A stretch of 64,000 bases of DNA from Epiperipatus broadwayi (lineage: Eukaryota > Onychophora > Udeonychophora > Euonychophora > Peripatidae). Under the pieces are notes generated by a model. The model did no database searches and was not told the DNA's origin. It saw only the letters and a program-made list of their open reading frames with translations. The position numbers and the translations under genes were made by a program. Where the stretch lies: positions 2,232,001-2,296,000 of the forward strand of contig JAQFVV010000112.1 in NCBI GenBank assembly GCA_028023455.1. Reading direction: 5' to 3'. Below, one piece after another: positions 23,461 to 34,869 of the stretch; within the stretch, counting starts at the first letter, position 1, and every line of letters starts with the position of its first letter.

Positions 23461-26070
23461 TAGGGTTCGAAAGTTACTGATATTTTAATTACCGTTAAAT
23501 ACCGAAGTAAAATTTGTGATTATCGGTAATTACTGACAATAAATTTATTCTTAAATAGGATATTAAAAAATGCAAAAGAAATTTTAAAAAATGCTTTATT
23601 TAACAGAAAAACATGCTTGAATAAAAAAATATAGAAAAAAAAAATTTTTTTATTGAACAAAAAAAAAAAAACTTTTTTTTAAGAAAATAAAAATGATTTT
23701 GTAAAAAAAATAAAGTTCTTTAAAGTTATGGGAAAAAATAGCACTATACTCTAATCATATTAATTTTTAGTGAAATAAGATTTTAAAAAGTATAAACTAT
23801 GTAATGTTTTTGGTGATAAACTAACCTTATCTTTGAAACAAAGTATCCCACATTTGAAAACTCTCTTTCTGATTCAACACTGGCCGCTCTGATAGTTTTT
23901 AAACTTCTGATAGTATTTAAATTTCAGTACAGTTTGATCGCTTTCCATTAGCTTCAAAAAGCTTCATTTTGTTGGTTAAAAAAAACAATAAGGGATAACA
24001 CATTTAGATTTAGCTTTTTTTTTTAAACCTCTTTGATGTAGAAATCGGATGAACTTCTTTATCTGCAGATTCTACATCTGAAATTTCATCTTGAGCAATT
24101 TCTTCTTTGATTTCTTCTACTGCATCTGGCTGAAAAAATTTGTTGTATGTTTTTAGCAAGTTTTTTAATTTTTTTATGATTTGATAAGAAAGGGTGTTCA
24201 GATTCATAATCATTTTTTTTCAAGCACTCAGGATTTTCAAGATAACTTATTAAACCAATGATGTTCGTCATCCTATGTGAAAAGTGTCATTTATTCAAGA
24301 CTTTCTTAAATTGCATAGCTAATTCTGACTTGTGATTATCTAATTCTTTTAAAATGAATTTCATGGAATTTTTGTCTTTCAACAATCAAGTGTCTTCACA
24401 AGAAAGCCTGATTGCAATTATTTGAAAGTCGTGAAGTACATCCACAAGATTTTCTAAACTCTTCCATTCTTTATAAAAAATTACCTCTCTAATTCTGTTA
24501 ATTCTTAAAGCATTTGGAATACATTCTTTTAATTCAATAAATCTTGAAATCATAGCTAGAGTGATGTTCCATCTTGTATGAGTATCTAGAAAAAGTTTAA
24601 ATTTTTCTCCCTTCAAAGTACTTTTAATGATTTCTCAATTTTTCATAGATAATTGCATTTCAAAGGAGATTTTCTAAATATCTTGCAAATTTTTCTAATT
24701 TTTTAAAATCAATTCAATAGAAATTTCTGAAGCAGCATATTCATTATCATAATCAATTGTCTCAATAGAATCAATAACTGTGACTAATCAAAGGAATATT
24801 ACAATCATCCCAGTCTTGAATATTTTGACTTCATCTTTGTCAAGCATGAGTTCCTCTTCCATTTCACTTTGCAGTTGCTTTTTCTTGAAATGAATGTGCA
24901 AGACATAATTGATGAATGAAGCTATTTTCCTTGCCAGATTTTATCATTATTGCATTGTCTGTTATCACTCCTTTACCTTCTATGATTTTCTTCTAGTTAA
25001 TGGGCCTTGAATGGGAACTAAACCCAGAGACCAATGTTTTATTACATGATGTACATTGTTGTTCATATATCTAAAATTCTGGGAAGATGTATATTCATCA
25101 ATAGAAATTGGGCAACCAATCCCAGCTTTAATTTGACTCCCAAAATATTCAGATAGTTGTTTTCTTTGTTAGATAATAATTGCAAACTAAATTTTTTACA
25201 CCATTGTCTGTAGTTGATCGAACATTTGTTGCCAAGTTAGTTCACAAGTTGTGATTTGATTAAAACTAAATCTATCTTTGCAAGCCAATTTTGCAATAGA
25301 AAAAGTAACCGACTTTTTAGGCAAAATCATGCTAAAGTTGCCTGCTTCTTGCTTAAGGAGCACCAACATTAACATCATCATCATGAAAGTCATTGGCATG
25401 AATTTTGCATACAAGAACCCTCATTCTCGAAGTCAATCAACTGACAGTTTTCAAAATTTTACTGCATTTTAAGCACTCAGTTTCTTCTTTATTTTTATTT
25501 TTAAGTATTGCCACACATTTGATTTTTCTTTTTTGAGACATATGAAAGAAAATGTTAAAAAGTAATTGATAAAATGAAGAAGATAATAGCATTTTATAGA
25601 AACATTCAAATCAAAACATGTTTGGAACTTCATAACAGTGATGCAATACTTACATATTTATGCTCTACGCAGACTCAAGCACCAAATTTTAACTAGAATT
25701 TAATTTGGCAATTTAGAAAAGCAAATATATATTTGAAAATATTGGAGAAGAAAAAATTGGTACTTATATCTTGAGAATACTTTAACCATGTCAACTTTGA
25801 ACATATGTCCTAGGCTATTATAATCTACATAAATATTAAATAGATTTAGAATAGTGATGAAATAGAATTTAATTGCTTTTCACAAATTTGAAATAACTTT
25901 TAAAATTTATTTTTCTTTTTCTAAAAAAAAAATAAAATATTTGAAAGAAATTACTTTTATGGTAGACTTAAATAAGTTAAAATTTTGTTTTTAAAGCTCA
26001 GTAATAATAATTTTTATTATTTTTAGAAATCTATAATTACTGATAAAAAATTACCAAAATTTGAACAGTA
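23461..26070 (-). mobile_element. hAT-superfamily DNA transposon, 2.6 kb, decayed
   Basis: The left terminus 'tagggttcgaaagttactga' and the right terminus, which reads 'tactgttcaaattttggtaa' on the other strand, are imperfect inverted repeats. The element is flanked by 'gcttcaat' (23453-23460) and 'gtttcaat' (26071-26078). This is an 8-bp target duplication with one mismatch, the length that hAT elements make. The interior carries, on the minus strand, remnants of a BED-type zinc finger, a TRWN motif and a C-terminal dimerisation domain in the right order. It sits inside a family B repeat, whose two halves rejoin across it. Stops and frameshifts show that it is inactive. Confidence 0.85.
23810..25541 (-). 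pseudogene. hAT transposase, broken
   Basis: Reads from right to left. A 34-codon piece at 25437-25541 starts MSQKRKIK and carries ETECLKCSKIL; its Cys-x-x-Cys is what remains of an N-terminal BED-type zinc finger. Further pieces lie at 25196-25414 and 24010-24271. At 24386-24616 the frame contains FLDTHTRWN, close to the TRWN motif conserved in hAT transposases, followed by ISRFIELKE. At about 23820-23895 it reads AASVESEREFSNVGY, the C-terminal dimerisation motif (A-x-S-x-x-S-E-R-x-F-S). The enzyme would cut and join element ends. Several frameshifts and stops separate the parts. The order and spacing agree with a normal hAT protein. Confidence 0.8.
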
Positions 26071-26345
26071 GTTTCAATCCACTCCACTCTCCAACTCTTC
26101 AGTGATCCATATCATTGAAAATATGATGATGGAATGTGCTCAAACCACTTCTTGATGCTAATATTATTATCATACCCATATTGACCTTAAGTCACTCCGA
26201 TCCCTCATATGTAGGACCTTAATATGCCCACTTAAATGTGCAGAAGAGAGATGGGCACAATACAGGCTGAATATGTAATATTTAAATACAAGTATAGTAT
26301 ATATATATATATATATAATATTTAAATACAAGTATAGTATATATA
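26071..26345 (+). repeat. Family B element, right part, beyond the hAT insertion
   Basis: Starts with the target-site copy 'gtttcaat' and continues 'ccactccactctccaactct', 'gatgatggaatgtgctcaaa', 'gaccttaagtcactccgatc' and 'tttaaatacaagtatagta'. This is colinear with 23018-23215 of the neighbouring copy. It ends in a (ta)n tract that is duplicated with 'aatatttaaatacaagtata'. Confidence 0.75.
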
Positions 26346-26350
26346 TATAT

Positions 26351-26553
26351 AAAACAGGCAAAACTCTCCACCCAGCAGTGCCACCCTGTGCCAACCAGAG
26401 TAATCAATGGATGCCAAAAAGCTTGTGCATAAAACCCCCATCTAGTGCCTACTCATCCAATAGCCTTCTGGCATCCACTGATTACTCTGGTTGGCACAGG
26501 GGAAACTACTGTATGGAGAGTTTTGCCTGTTTAATAACAGTTATGCGCTAACA
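26351..26553. repeat. Foldback repeat, family C, split by a hAT MITE
   Basis: Arms of about 62 bp: 'aaaacaggcaaaactctcca' and its inverse at 26514-26532, extending through 'cctgtgccaaccagagtaat' and 'attactctggttggcacagg'. The centre contains 'atctagtgcctactcatcca'. To the right the family's outer segment begins ('taataacagttatgcg') but is interrupted at 26554 by another element. It resumes at 26922 as 'cactagcataagagatggtg'. Confidence 0.75.
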
Positions 26554-26921
26554 CAGGGGTCCCCAACCCTATGCTCGTGGGCACCATGGTGCCTGAAGAC
26601 CATTTTACGTGTGCTCACCACTATCCGAACACGATAAAAAATTATTTATTTGATACAAATAAATTTAATTTTTAAAATTTCTTATAAATTATTGTATTAT
26701 ATTGTAATCAAATTGTAGGGCATACTATACTTTTACAGTGTAAAAATATAAACGTTAATTACATGTTAAAATTTTATTTTTGAAATAAATATTTTTTTGT
26801 ACATTATGTGTATTATTAACAATATCCAACTATAAATTTACATTGAAAATATAAATGGTGCCTGCCATCTAGCCAGTATTATAGAATGTGCTCTTAAGTG
26901 CAAAAAGGTTGGGGACTCCTG
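26554..26921. mobile_element. hAT-type MITE, 368 bp
   Basis: The terminal inverted repeats CAGGGGTCCCCAACC (left) and CAGGAGTCCCCAACC (right, reverse strand) differ at one of 15 positions. This is the hallmark CAGGGGT...CCCCAA type end of many hAT elements. The flanking octamers are 'cgctaaca' and 'cactagca', 6 of 8 identical, as expected of an aged 8-bp duplication. No coding sequence lies inside, so it would depend on a transposase made elsewhere. It is inserted in the outer arm of a family C repeat, whose sequence continues on the other side. Confidence 0.85.
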
Positions 26922-27032
26922 CACTAGCATAAGAGATGGTGATCATATGATGTATAGTATATATACTTAAGTTATATGTAATTAAAAGGAGCTTGAAAGT
27001 CTGTATTCAAATCCTCTTTAATTATATCTATC

Positions 27033-27430
27033 TGAAGTATATATACTATACTTATATTTAAATATTATATATTCAGGCAGTATTCTATCTGTTCCTTTTC
27101 TGTGTATTTAAATTGACATATTAAGGTGCTACATGGGTATGACAATAATAGTGGGATCAACAAGGACTTTGAACATTCCACCATCAGACTTTTCAATGAT
27201 GTAGATGGAGCAGAGTTGGAGAATGGATTGTATTAAAACCTGTACATTAAAGTTTGTAGATTTGCTATCTTAATATAAAGAGAGCACTGATGACATATAT
27301 GTCTGGGAGATACTGATCTGCATCAACTGATGAATGCCGGTTCAGCAGACTCGGCATGAAATATGTATATTGGAGATTATTTATCTTTTTCTCATGTCTG
27401 GTTTCAAATCCCCATTAATTACATCTAGCT
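27033..27430 (-). repeat. Family B element, inverted
   Basis: The reverse complement of the copies at 22781 and 23221. It starts 'actatacttatatttaaata', passes 'ccaccatcagacttttcaat' and 'caactgatgaatgccggttc', and ends 'caaatccccattaattacat'. A truncated inverted end lies just before it (26978-27030, 'gagcttgaaagtctgtattc'). With the direct copies to the left it forms a long-range inverted repeat. Confidence 0.65.
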
Positions 27431-28755
27431 TAAGGATATATATTATATTTGTATTTAAATATTACAATTTAATTTGTAAGTGCCAATTTTTTTGCATTCA
27501 CACACTAGATACCATCCACTTTAGAAAAATACATTATTGATTTTTACTAATCATTTATTAGGCAAAAGATTGTCATATCATTTTTATCCCATATATAAAC
27601 ACAATTAATTAAAAATTAATATATCCATTCTTATTAAACCCAGTCATATGAAATCGTGAATTCAACTTCAACCTTCTTTTTCCCTATGTGCAATATTTCA
27701 AGCACGTGAATAAAAACATTTGAAAAAAGTAGTAAATGATTCTGAAGATGCATTTCTGGCTGAACCAGCACCCTTCAGTTTGCCATAAGATATATATATA
27801 ATTTTATTTTATTGTTGGCATTTTAGAGAGCAGACATTATGAAACTCAAGGTTATCTTTCAAATCTGCAAAAGCAGGAACTTTTATTGTTTCTGCTTTAA
27901 GTAGGAGAGTCAATGGTGAAACTAGGAATTGTTAGTTTAAAGTGGAATATTTGTTAAATTTATCTCTGGTAAACGAATTTCAGAATGATAATTGATTGTT
28001 GTATTGATTTCTGACTTATTAGCTACATGGAAGCATTTTTTTTTACATAAAAGGCTAGTATAATAAGAATCATTTGAGGAAACCTATTTGGCATTATTAT
28101 CTGGTATCTAGTTACAACTTATGCTTACTATAAAAGCTATAGATTCAGAAAGTAATATATCCTTACTATCAAATGCATATATATGTGTGTGCGCGCGTGC
28201 GATTATTTTGCTATATACTAAATAAGAGAAACCAGATATCAAATTATTAATCTGTATTGGATATCTTGTATAGTTGTCTATCTGAAAATCAGAAGTCACC
28301 CGAAAATATCTAATCTACACTATGGGTTTGTCAGGCAAAATGTACTTACCATTATATACCTATAACTTTAAATTTAATGGCAGTAGTAGAATAAATTTTT
28401 TATTATAAGGATTCTAAATAAAGAGGCATATAATTAAATTTAATGTTATTTTTGAACTTGCTACTTGAAAAAAATGTAAAACTAAAGAACAAATTTAAAA
28501 TTGCATAAATTTTATCGTAGAAAAATTTAAAATTGCATTTAAACACTAAATTTATATAAGTCTTAATTAGATTTTTCACTTTTTAAATATTATTTTCAAG
28601 TATTAACATTCAAGTTGTTTGACTCTGAGGTGGTCTGAAACCATACTGGAAAATATTTGGTCTCCAAGTTCGGACCTCTCCTGAAGCAATTTTAAATGTC
28701 ACCTGCAATTTAGAGCAGGAAATCCCATTGTGGGCTGTTAATCAAGTGATCTACT
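27431..28755. other. No gene recognised; family B crumb
   Basis: 27735-27795 holds a family B fragment ('ggctgaaccagcacccttca'). Near 28180 there is a 'tgtgtgtgcgcgcgtgcg' run. 28620-28740 is less AT-rich ('tctccaagttcggacctctc') but has no open frame or repeat partner that I can find. Confidence 0.5.
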
Positions 28756-28883
28756 AAATTATTTATGTTTTTTTGTTTTTTTTCATGTGCCAAATGCGGT
28801 GATCGGGAAGCGAACCCGGGCCAGCTGCTTGGAAGACAGCTATGCTAACCACTAGGCCACCAACGTTTGACAAATTATTTATG
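28756..28883 (-). mobile_element. Short tRNA-derived SINE, copy 1, with 12-bp target duplication
   Basis: On the minus strand the body begins GTCAAACGTTGGTGGCC and has the A-box-like 'tggcctagtgg', an anticodon loop CTTCCAA (TCC, glycine-like) with a pairing stem, and the B-box-like 'gggttcgcttccc'. It then has 'ggcacatg' and an A-rich tail. It is bounded by perfect 12-bp copies of 'aaattatttatg' at 28756-28767 and 28872-28883. The tRNA-like 3' acceptor half no longer matches the 5' half, so it is not a functional tRNA gene. It shares its first and last blocks with the copy at 43809-43952. Confidence 0.85.
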
Positions 28884-30299
28884 ATTTTATTTCAAAAGAC
28901 AAAAGATTTTTTTAAAATCCAGATATTTAACCCCCCCTCATGCTTAAATTTTTCGCATGAATAGTGGACTCACACACCTATTCATGACATAGATTCAAAT
29001 CTAAAAAAAAATCCAATAATATTTTCAAGTCGCTGAGGATTTCCAAATAGTTTGTAATTGTTTTTAATAGCTACCCCATGGCCTATTCAGCTGTCCGTCA
29101 ATTCTTGGCCAATAAATGTGTCTCTAATCATACTTAGCTAATGAGAAAAAATAAAAAAATTATCCATTGGCTGACTGAGTTAAAGTTGTTTCACCTTTCC
29201 GTTATCTTTGAATAAATTTATTCTATTTCATGATTACTTTAGAAATGAAATTTAAAGAAATTGAATTTGTAACAAAAGCTTTTATATATATATTTAATAC
29301 TCGAATGCAAAAAATTTTAAAAATCAATTGACTATTTACTGAACTTAATATAATTGAAATAAAAAAGATGGCAGCTGTGAACAATTTCCTACTATCATAA
29401 CTGACAATATAAAAACAAGATAAAAGATTCAGTTACAAAAAAAAAATAACAATGACTCATTAAATAAGAGAGTTTCACTGCAACTCATGAGTTAAATAAA
29501 TGGTAAACACTAAATACTTCACATCAATTAAAGCATATATATTTGTCATACATATGACCTGAATTTGAATCCAGGCCAAGTAAATTATAAAAAAAAAACA
29601 ATACATTAGTTTCTGTGGCGGGAGGGGGTATTGGGCTTTTAGCTAACCCAGTTAACTATTATATATTTGCCAGTTAATGAATATCCAGCTACTTTTAGAT
29701 GGATAAAGTGCAAAACAAAGATGGAAAACCATTCAAACTTTTGCCATCCAATAACTGAAAAGCCTGTATTCTCCTCACAGGTCCTCTATGAGAAGTTGTT
29801 GCAAAAAAATTCATGAGTTGTTTTAAAAAGATGTTTAACCTATACCCTGAAAATATGTTTTCCTGTTTTCTAAAAATACCGTTTAATTTTCAAAGAAATT
29901 TTTTTTTTTATATATTAAAAATAAATTGATTAATTCTTTAAAATACACAATCTTTCAATTGGGATGAAATTTTTTACTCTTTGTTCTATTATTTCTTTGT
30001 TAGATTATAGTTTAAGACAGCAAGAAATCAGTTTTTTCCCACCCAATAAAAAAAATATGATTTAAAAGATAAGGCCAAAAAAGCTTATAATGTTACAATA
30101 GATGGCAGCCATTATCATTTCTCAATTTTAAAATAGTAAATTAAAATTTTATATTATCTCTATTTTTTTTATTATAACTTGGGTAAATATTATAAAAAGT
30201 ATCATCTTATAACAATCCATCATTGTTAAATAAGCACGCATCTATAATAATACTCTTATAATATGTGATCTATTTGAATTTGTACTACCTATTTACTGG
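28884..30299. other. AT-rich sequence, no gene recognised
   Basis: Nothing protein-like. Near 29383 and 30105 'agatggcagc' occurs, a short match to the Merlin-type terminus, but it is too short to call. Confidence 0.5.
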
Positions 30300-30890
30300 A
30301 TGCACCATATAAAAGAAATCGGTAGTGTTCTCTTCTATCATGTCAGCCACTCGACGATGCTATTTCTAGTTAAATTGCTAGAAATATGCAGTTTCTGCGG
30401 CCACAGCCAAGCCAGATAGCCTTCGTTCTACGATAAACACAAAGTCTGTTTACCCGGCTGCTGGCTACCACCGGTAGCTTTTTTCTATGCTAAAAGAACA
30501 GAAAAATGCCTTCATTGGCTGGTGTAGTTTCTTGTGTTACATACTTCATCAAAATGCTGGGTTGTCTATTTTCGCTACAGTATCATGTGAGAATATATTG
30601 ACTGCATTGTGTCTAAATAATTGAACTTTTCAAATCCAACTTTTTTTTTTCATGTGAACTGACCAACTGGTGCCTTCCAATAACAGTGTTGTGATTCTTC
30701 CATCAAGACTGTGTAACCTTCACAAATTGGAATTTAGGGTGCGGTGCAGTAGTATTTCGAAGATCCCGATGAAAGAAACGTATCTGTGAGAAATTATCCG
30801 AGACAAGTAAGATGGCTGCTTCGAACTCTGAAAATTGGCAATTGCCAGACACTGGAGTCGACTTTGATTTCAATAGCTTGTTATAATTAT
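30300..30890 (+). promoter_or_regulatory. CpG-richer, TATA-containing promoter-like segment
   Basis: This stretch stands out by composition. It carries about 17 CpG dinucleotides by eye, whereas neighbouring stretches of this length hold only a few, and it has far fewer homopolymers. TATAAAAG lies at 30308-30315, and an initiator-like TCATGT about 30 bases downstream (30338). A splice-donor-like 'acaagtaaga' is at 30803-30812. It overlaps a short ORF that starts in a good translation context. Together these would suit the first exon and promoter of a host gene on the + strand. I recognise no product, and an old transposon end could look similar. Confidence 0.35.
30812..30886 (+). CDS. Short 24-codon ORF in the promoter-like segment, unidentified
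   Basis: ATG in a favourable context (A at -3, G at +4) opens a frame reading MAASNSENWQL then PDTGVDFDFNSLL and ending at TAA. Its composition (Ser, Asn, Asp, Trp; few Lys/Ile) differs from the chance AT-rich frames of the window. It could be the start of a first coding exon whose donor I cannot place, an upstream ORF in a leader, or chance. I know no protein that begins this way. The 'gactttgatttcaa' at its end recurs at 31278 inside the tandem array. Confidence 0.2.
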   Translation: MAASNSENWQLPDTGVDFDFNSLL

Positions 30891-30934
30891 TAACTTTAGT
30901 GGGTAAATTGCAATTTAATTTATTTTTTCTCTCC

Positions 30935-31640
30935 CAAAATGCAGTGTCTGATTAATTACTGTCCAAAAAAGGGTAAAAAATGCAGTGTCTGATTAATTAC
31001 TGTCCAAAAAAGGGTAAAATTTACTTTTATTTTTTCTTACAAAAAGTACCATAACTTTTCTGATTCACACCCCCAAAGAAGACCATCTCTGATTAATTAC
31101 TTTCCAAATAAGACTCCGCTATATTTACTATTATTTGTTATTAAAAAAGTAACATAACTTTTTATGGATACACACACAAAAAAAAAAATACCACTCTGAT
31201 TAATTACTGTCCCAAAAAGATCAAAGTCAGCTTTCATTGTAAAATTTTGTTTGAATTTGTTAAATTTTGTGGAAGTTGTAATATAATTGACTTTGATTTC
31301 AAAACACAGTGCCTGATTAATTAAGGTTTCCAAAAGGCTAAAATTTACTCTTATTTTCTATTAAAAAATAAATGTAACTTTTTATATCCACACACACACA
31401 CACACACAAAAAAAAAAGCCAGTCTCTGATTAATTACTGTCCAAAAAAAGTATTGAATGTACTATTATTTGCTATTCAAAAGTAATGTAATTTTTCATCA
31501 ACACACAGACCAAAAAAAAGGCAGTCTCTGATTAATTATTTTCCCAAAAAGTTGGCTTACATTTTTATATTTTGTTGGAATTTTTTTTTTAATTTTAAGG
31601 AAATCGTAAAATAATTTACTTTTATTTTCTATTCCAAAAA
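30935..31640 (+). repeat. Tandem array, unit about 100-117 bp, seven units
   Basis: 'gattaattac' or a one-base variant occurs at 30950, 30991, 31091, 31198, 31315, 31428 and 31530, each within 'ctctgattaattactgtcc'-like sequence. Most units are followed by a purine/A-rich stretch, 'atttacttttatttt' and a 'cacacaca' run. The spacings are 41, 100, 107, 117, 113 and 102 bases; the first is a small internal duplication. The array begins about 50 bases after the promoter-like segment. TAATTA is the classic homeodomain core, so regulatory use is possible but unproven. Confidence 0.75.
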
Positions 31641-34600
31641 TAAAGTCAATAGTTTTATAGAATCACTGGCCCGGGAATGTTAGATCTATGTGTTTTTGCT
31701 TAGCATCAATGCCATCAAGCGGCTGACACAATAGATCAGAACACTACCAAAAAAATCAATGACATACCTAATTTATAAAACAAAAAAATATATTACACAT
31801 CAAGTTTAGTGATGCATGATAAGTCTAGCTAACATAATTATCATATGAGGAATTCATAAAAAAAAATAAACCATAAGAAACAAAGTTAAAAACTAGTGTG
31901 TGGATACTTGGATAGAACAACATTGGATAGGGATTTATTAAGCATCATCATTTACTAAAGCTTACACTAGGTGGCATAAAAGTATAAAAAATAGAAAATT
32001 TTGTTAATAAATAGCAATGTGTAACCTAAGATCAGGTGATGTTGGTCATGTGGTTTCTTATTAGTTAATTACATATATATTAATAAGAAATTAGATGTAT
32101 TGAAACTGCAATACAAAAAGTAATCTATAAGAAAGTAATTGACTGCAATCAATGTGTTGAATTAAAATAATAGCAACAACAACAAAAAGCAATTCATAAA
32201 TAACTATATGTAGATATGGGGTCAAATACACAAAATGAATAAATTTTGTTTCGTATTTTGAGTTAATAAATAATTTGTGGCAAAAATGTATTTATCTCGA
32301 AAAACAATACAAAAAGTAATTGATAAGAAAACACTTAATAGCAATAAGATAATAATAAAAAAGCAATCCAAAACAATGATGAAATTGAAAAATACTAATA
32401 TCTGCATATATAAAGTCTATTTCGATTATCATTCAAGAACATAAGTTTTTGATACCTACGTTTTAATTTTGGTCTGCATACGTTTTATAAAATATAAATT
32501 TTACACTTTTTACAGAAATTAAACCAGATGTGGATTAATTTCTAATTATTTTGCATTTATTTTATTTATTTTTTGGATAAAAAATACATCTTTTTATTTT
32601 TTTTATTTTTATAGTATAGGTTATGTCAATGTTTTTTTTTTTTCCACCAGGTGAACAATCCAAATTCAAATAGATTGCATATTATAAGAGCACCTTTATG
32701 ATATAGTAGTAGCATTAATTTTTAAATTTTAGATGCATAGAAGACAAGCAATCCATAAAATAAACAGACATCAAATAATAGTGCAGCCAGAACCCTATTA
32801 GTTTCTAAATACTAGCCTTTTTCTGATAAAGGGTATTGACACTATTTTTATTCAACAGTTATCTATTGATTAGAAATACTCTGCTAAAAATAACAAATTG
32901 CTTTATTTTTTAGCTTACACAATGTCATAAAACAAGAACAACTTTCTAATCTAGCACCACCTATATTAAGCTTGCAGAACTAATGATTATCATATATGGT
33001 GCATTTAAATTACCATTCTCAGACTAGTTTTTCAGGTTTACTTTCATAAAAGAAACTTATAATTCTGAATTTGAAAGCAAGACAGTTTACACATCCAGAA
33101 AATATTATTAACCTTATTTTAACAGTGCAAACAGATAGACTTGGTTTATGTTTTAATTTTAAAATTTTAATTTGATTAATAAGATTAAGTTAATATGATT
33201 ACTAGATATATAACTGCACTGTTTCCTGTTCTGAATCTGACATTCTCATTATTAAAGACAAATTCAAAAACATGTCTGGGGATGAAGATTTAAATATGTT
33301 ACCATGTGATAATCAGTGGTTTCTCAAACTTACTGTAAATGGCATTGGAGTAGAGAATTGTTCTTGTCTTATTATCCAGCTAAAAAAAAAATAGAAGATC
33401 TGTCTGACACAGTTAGTGTCCATCGATTTTACTCATTGTTTCTATTATTGCTTCTAAGAGATGCCTATATTTTATATGTATTCAAATTCATAAATATAAA
33501 GCACATGTATAAATAAATTTAATACTTCATTATTTTTAGTTATTTCCACAAAATTTATTTATTTTTTAAAAGCATTTCATTTGTAAACATAATTATTTTT
33601 TTATCATAAAATGTGAAATAAAATATCATTTCATTAAAAATAAGAAATAAAAAAAAAATATAAACAAGATCCCTTTTTAAGATAAGTTAAAATTAAGTTC
33701 ACCATATATCATCAACAGGATAAAGTAAAATGCTAGAAAGGTTTCGTTTTACATAGATTATTGACAACTCCTAGCATAAGTTAGGACTTCATAGATTTAA
33801 AAGCTTTCTTAGAAAATTCATTATCTTGTTTATATATATTATTAGTACAGACCTATAAACAGCAATGGCAAATGGTGATTTTATTGACTTTTTTTAACTC
33901 CTACCTACCCCCCCCCCCCAAAACACACACATTTTAGAGCGTTTAAACCCTATTTTTAATCAGATGATATATAAATTTAGTTCCAAATATGCTTACATAA
34001 GTAGCGCTAGAGTAGAATGCTATAAAGTGGATTATTGATATCAATGAATATTTTAGATGTAAGCTAGAAAAAACATAATACTATAATTTTAATCCATTAA
34101 TTGTATATATAATTTGTGTATATATTTAAAATGATCAAACCAATCAAATTTGTTTCAAGTATTATCATTTCCAATGATAATCATCTCAAACAATTAAAAG
34201 AATTTTTGCCTGACACACTTACAATGTGTAGTTCAAATATTGATCGATACTGAAAGTGCTTATGGATTTTATCTGCAAAATAGCTGACTTATTGTCAATC
34301 AAACTGTTTACTGATTCATTATGGTCAGTAAATATATACTCAACTATTAATCTTAAGTGCTTCTATATTCCTACTCTAATTCAATTATCTTTTATTTTTC
34401 TCTTTCAGTTACATGCCCTAAAAATTTCTAATCTTTTTCTTTTGTGTTTATACTTATTTCAATTTCTGTAATATAGAAATCAAATATTTATAATCTTCGT
34501 TATGATTCCTTTATAATCAACTATAAAGTATTTTAGGCAGCCTCTTTCTCAATTTAATTAAAATGAGCTTTCATGAAAACTGTTGAACAGTTGAAACTAT

Positions 34601-34869
34601 TAGTTATTTTGAAAGTGTGATATATAAAATTTTGTATTGAATGGAATTACATTAAAGTTTTTATTACTTACATTAGTTACTATTATAATTCTACTTTTTT
34701 AAAATAAGAATTTAAAAATCTTTATAACCATTAAACCTTTGTACAATTTTTTTTCTTGAATTAGGAGTAAGATTTCCAAACTTTTCATACTCTTATTGAG
34801 ACTTTTCTATTTTGGGAAAGGATTTCTTATGTCTAATTCAAAGCAATGAATCAGCATAGATATATTTTC
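31641..34869. other. No gene recognised; repeat fragments
   Basis: Pieces of family C occur at about 31915-31980 ('gggatttattaagcatcatc', 'cttacactaggtggcat') and 32915-32985 ('tagcaccacctatattaagc'). At 33316 'cagtggtttctcaaactta' looks like a hAT terminus without a partner end. A C-run lies at about 33909. The open frames at 32222-32407, 33316-33516 and 34256-34471 show no recognisable domain. Confidence 0.45.

Noticed and set aside
26280-26350. Possible CRISPR-like or direct repeat array
   Set aside because: Only a duplicated family B tail next to (ta)n. No regular spacers, and the DNA is clearly eukaryotic.
28797-28866. Functional glycine tRNA gene
   Set aside because: The acceptor halves do not pair and the sequence is bounded by a target duplication and an A-rich tail, so it is a retroposed SINE.
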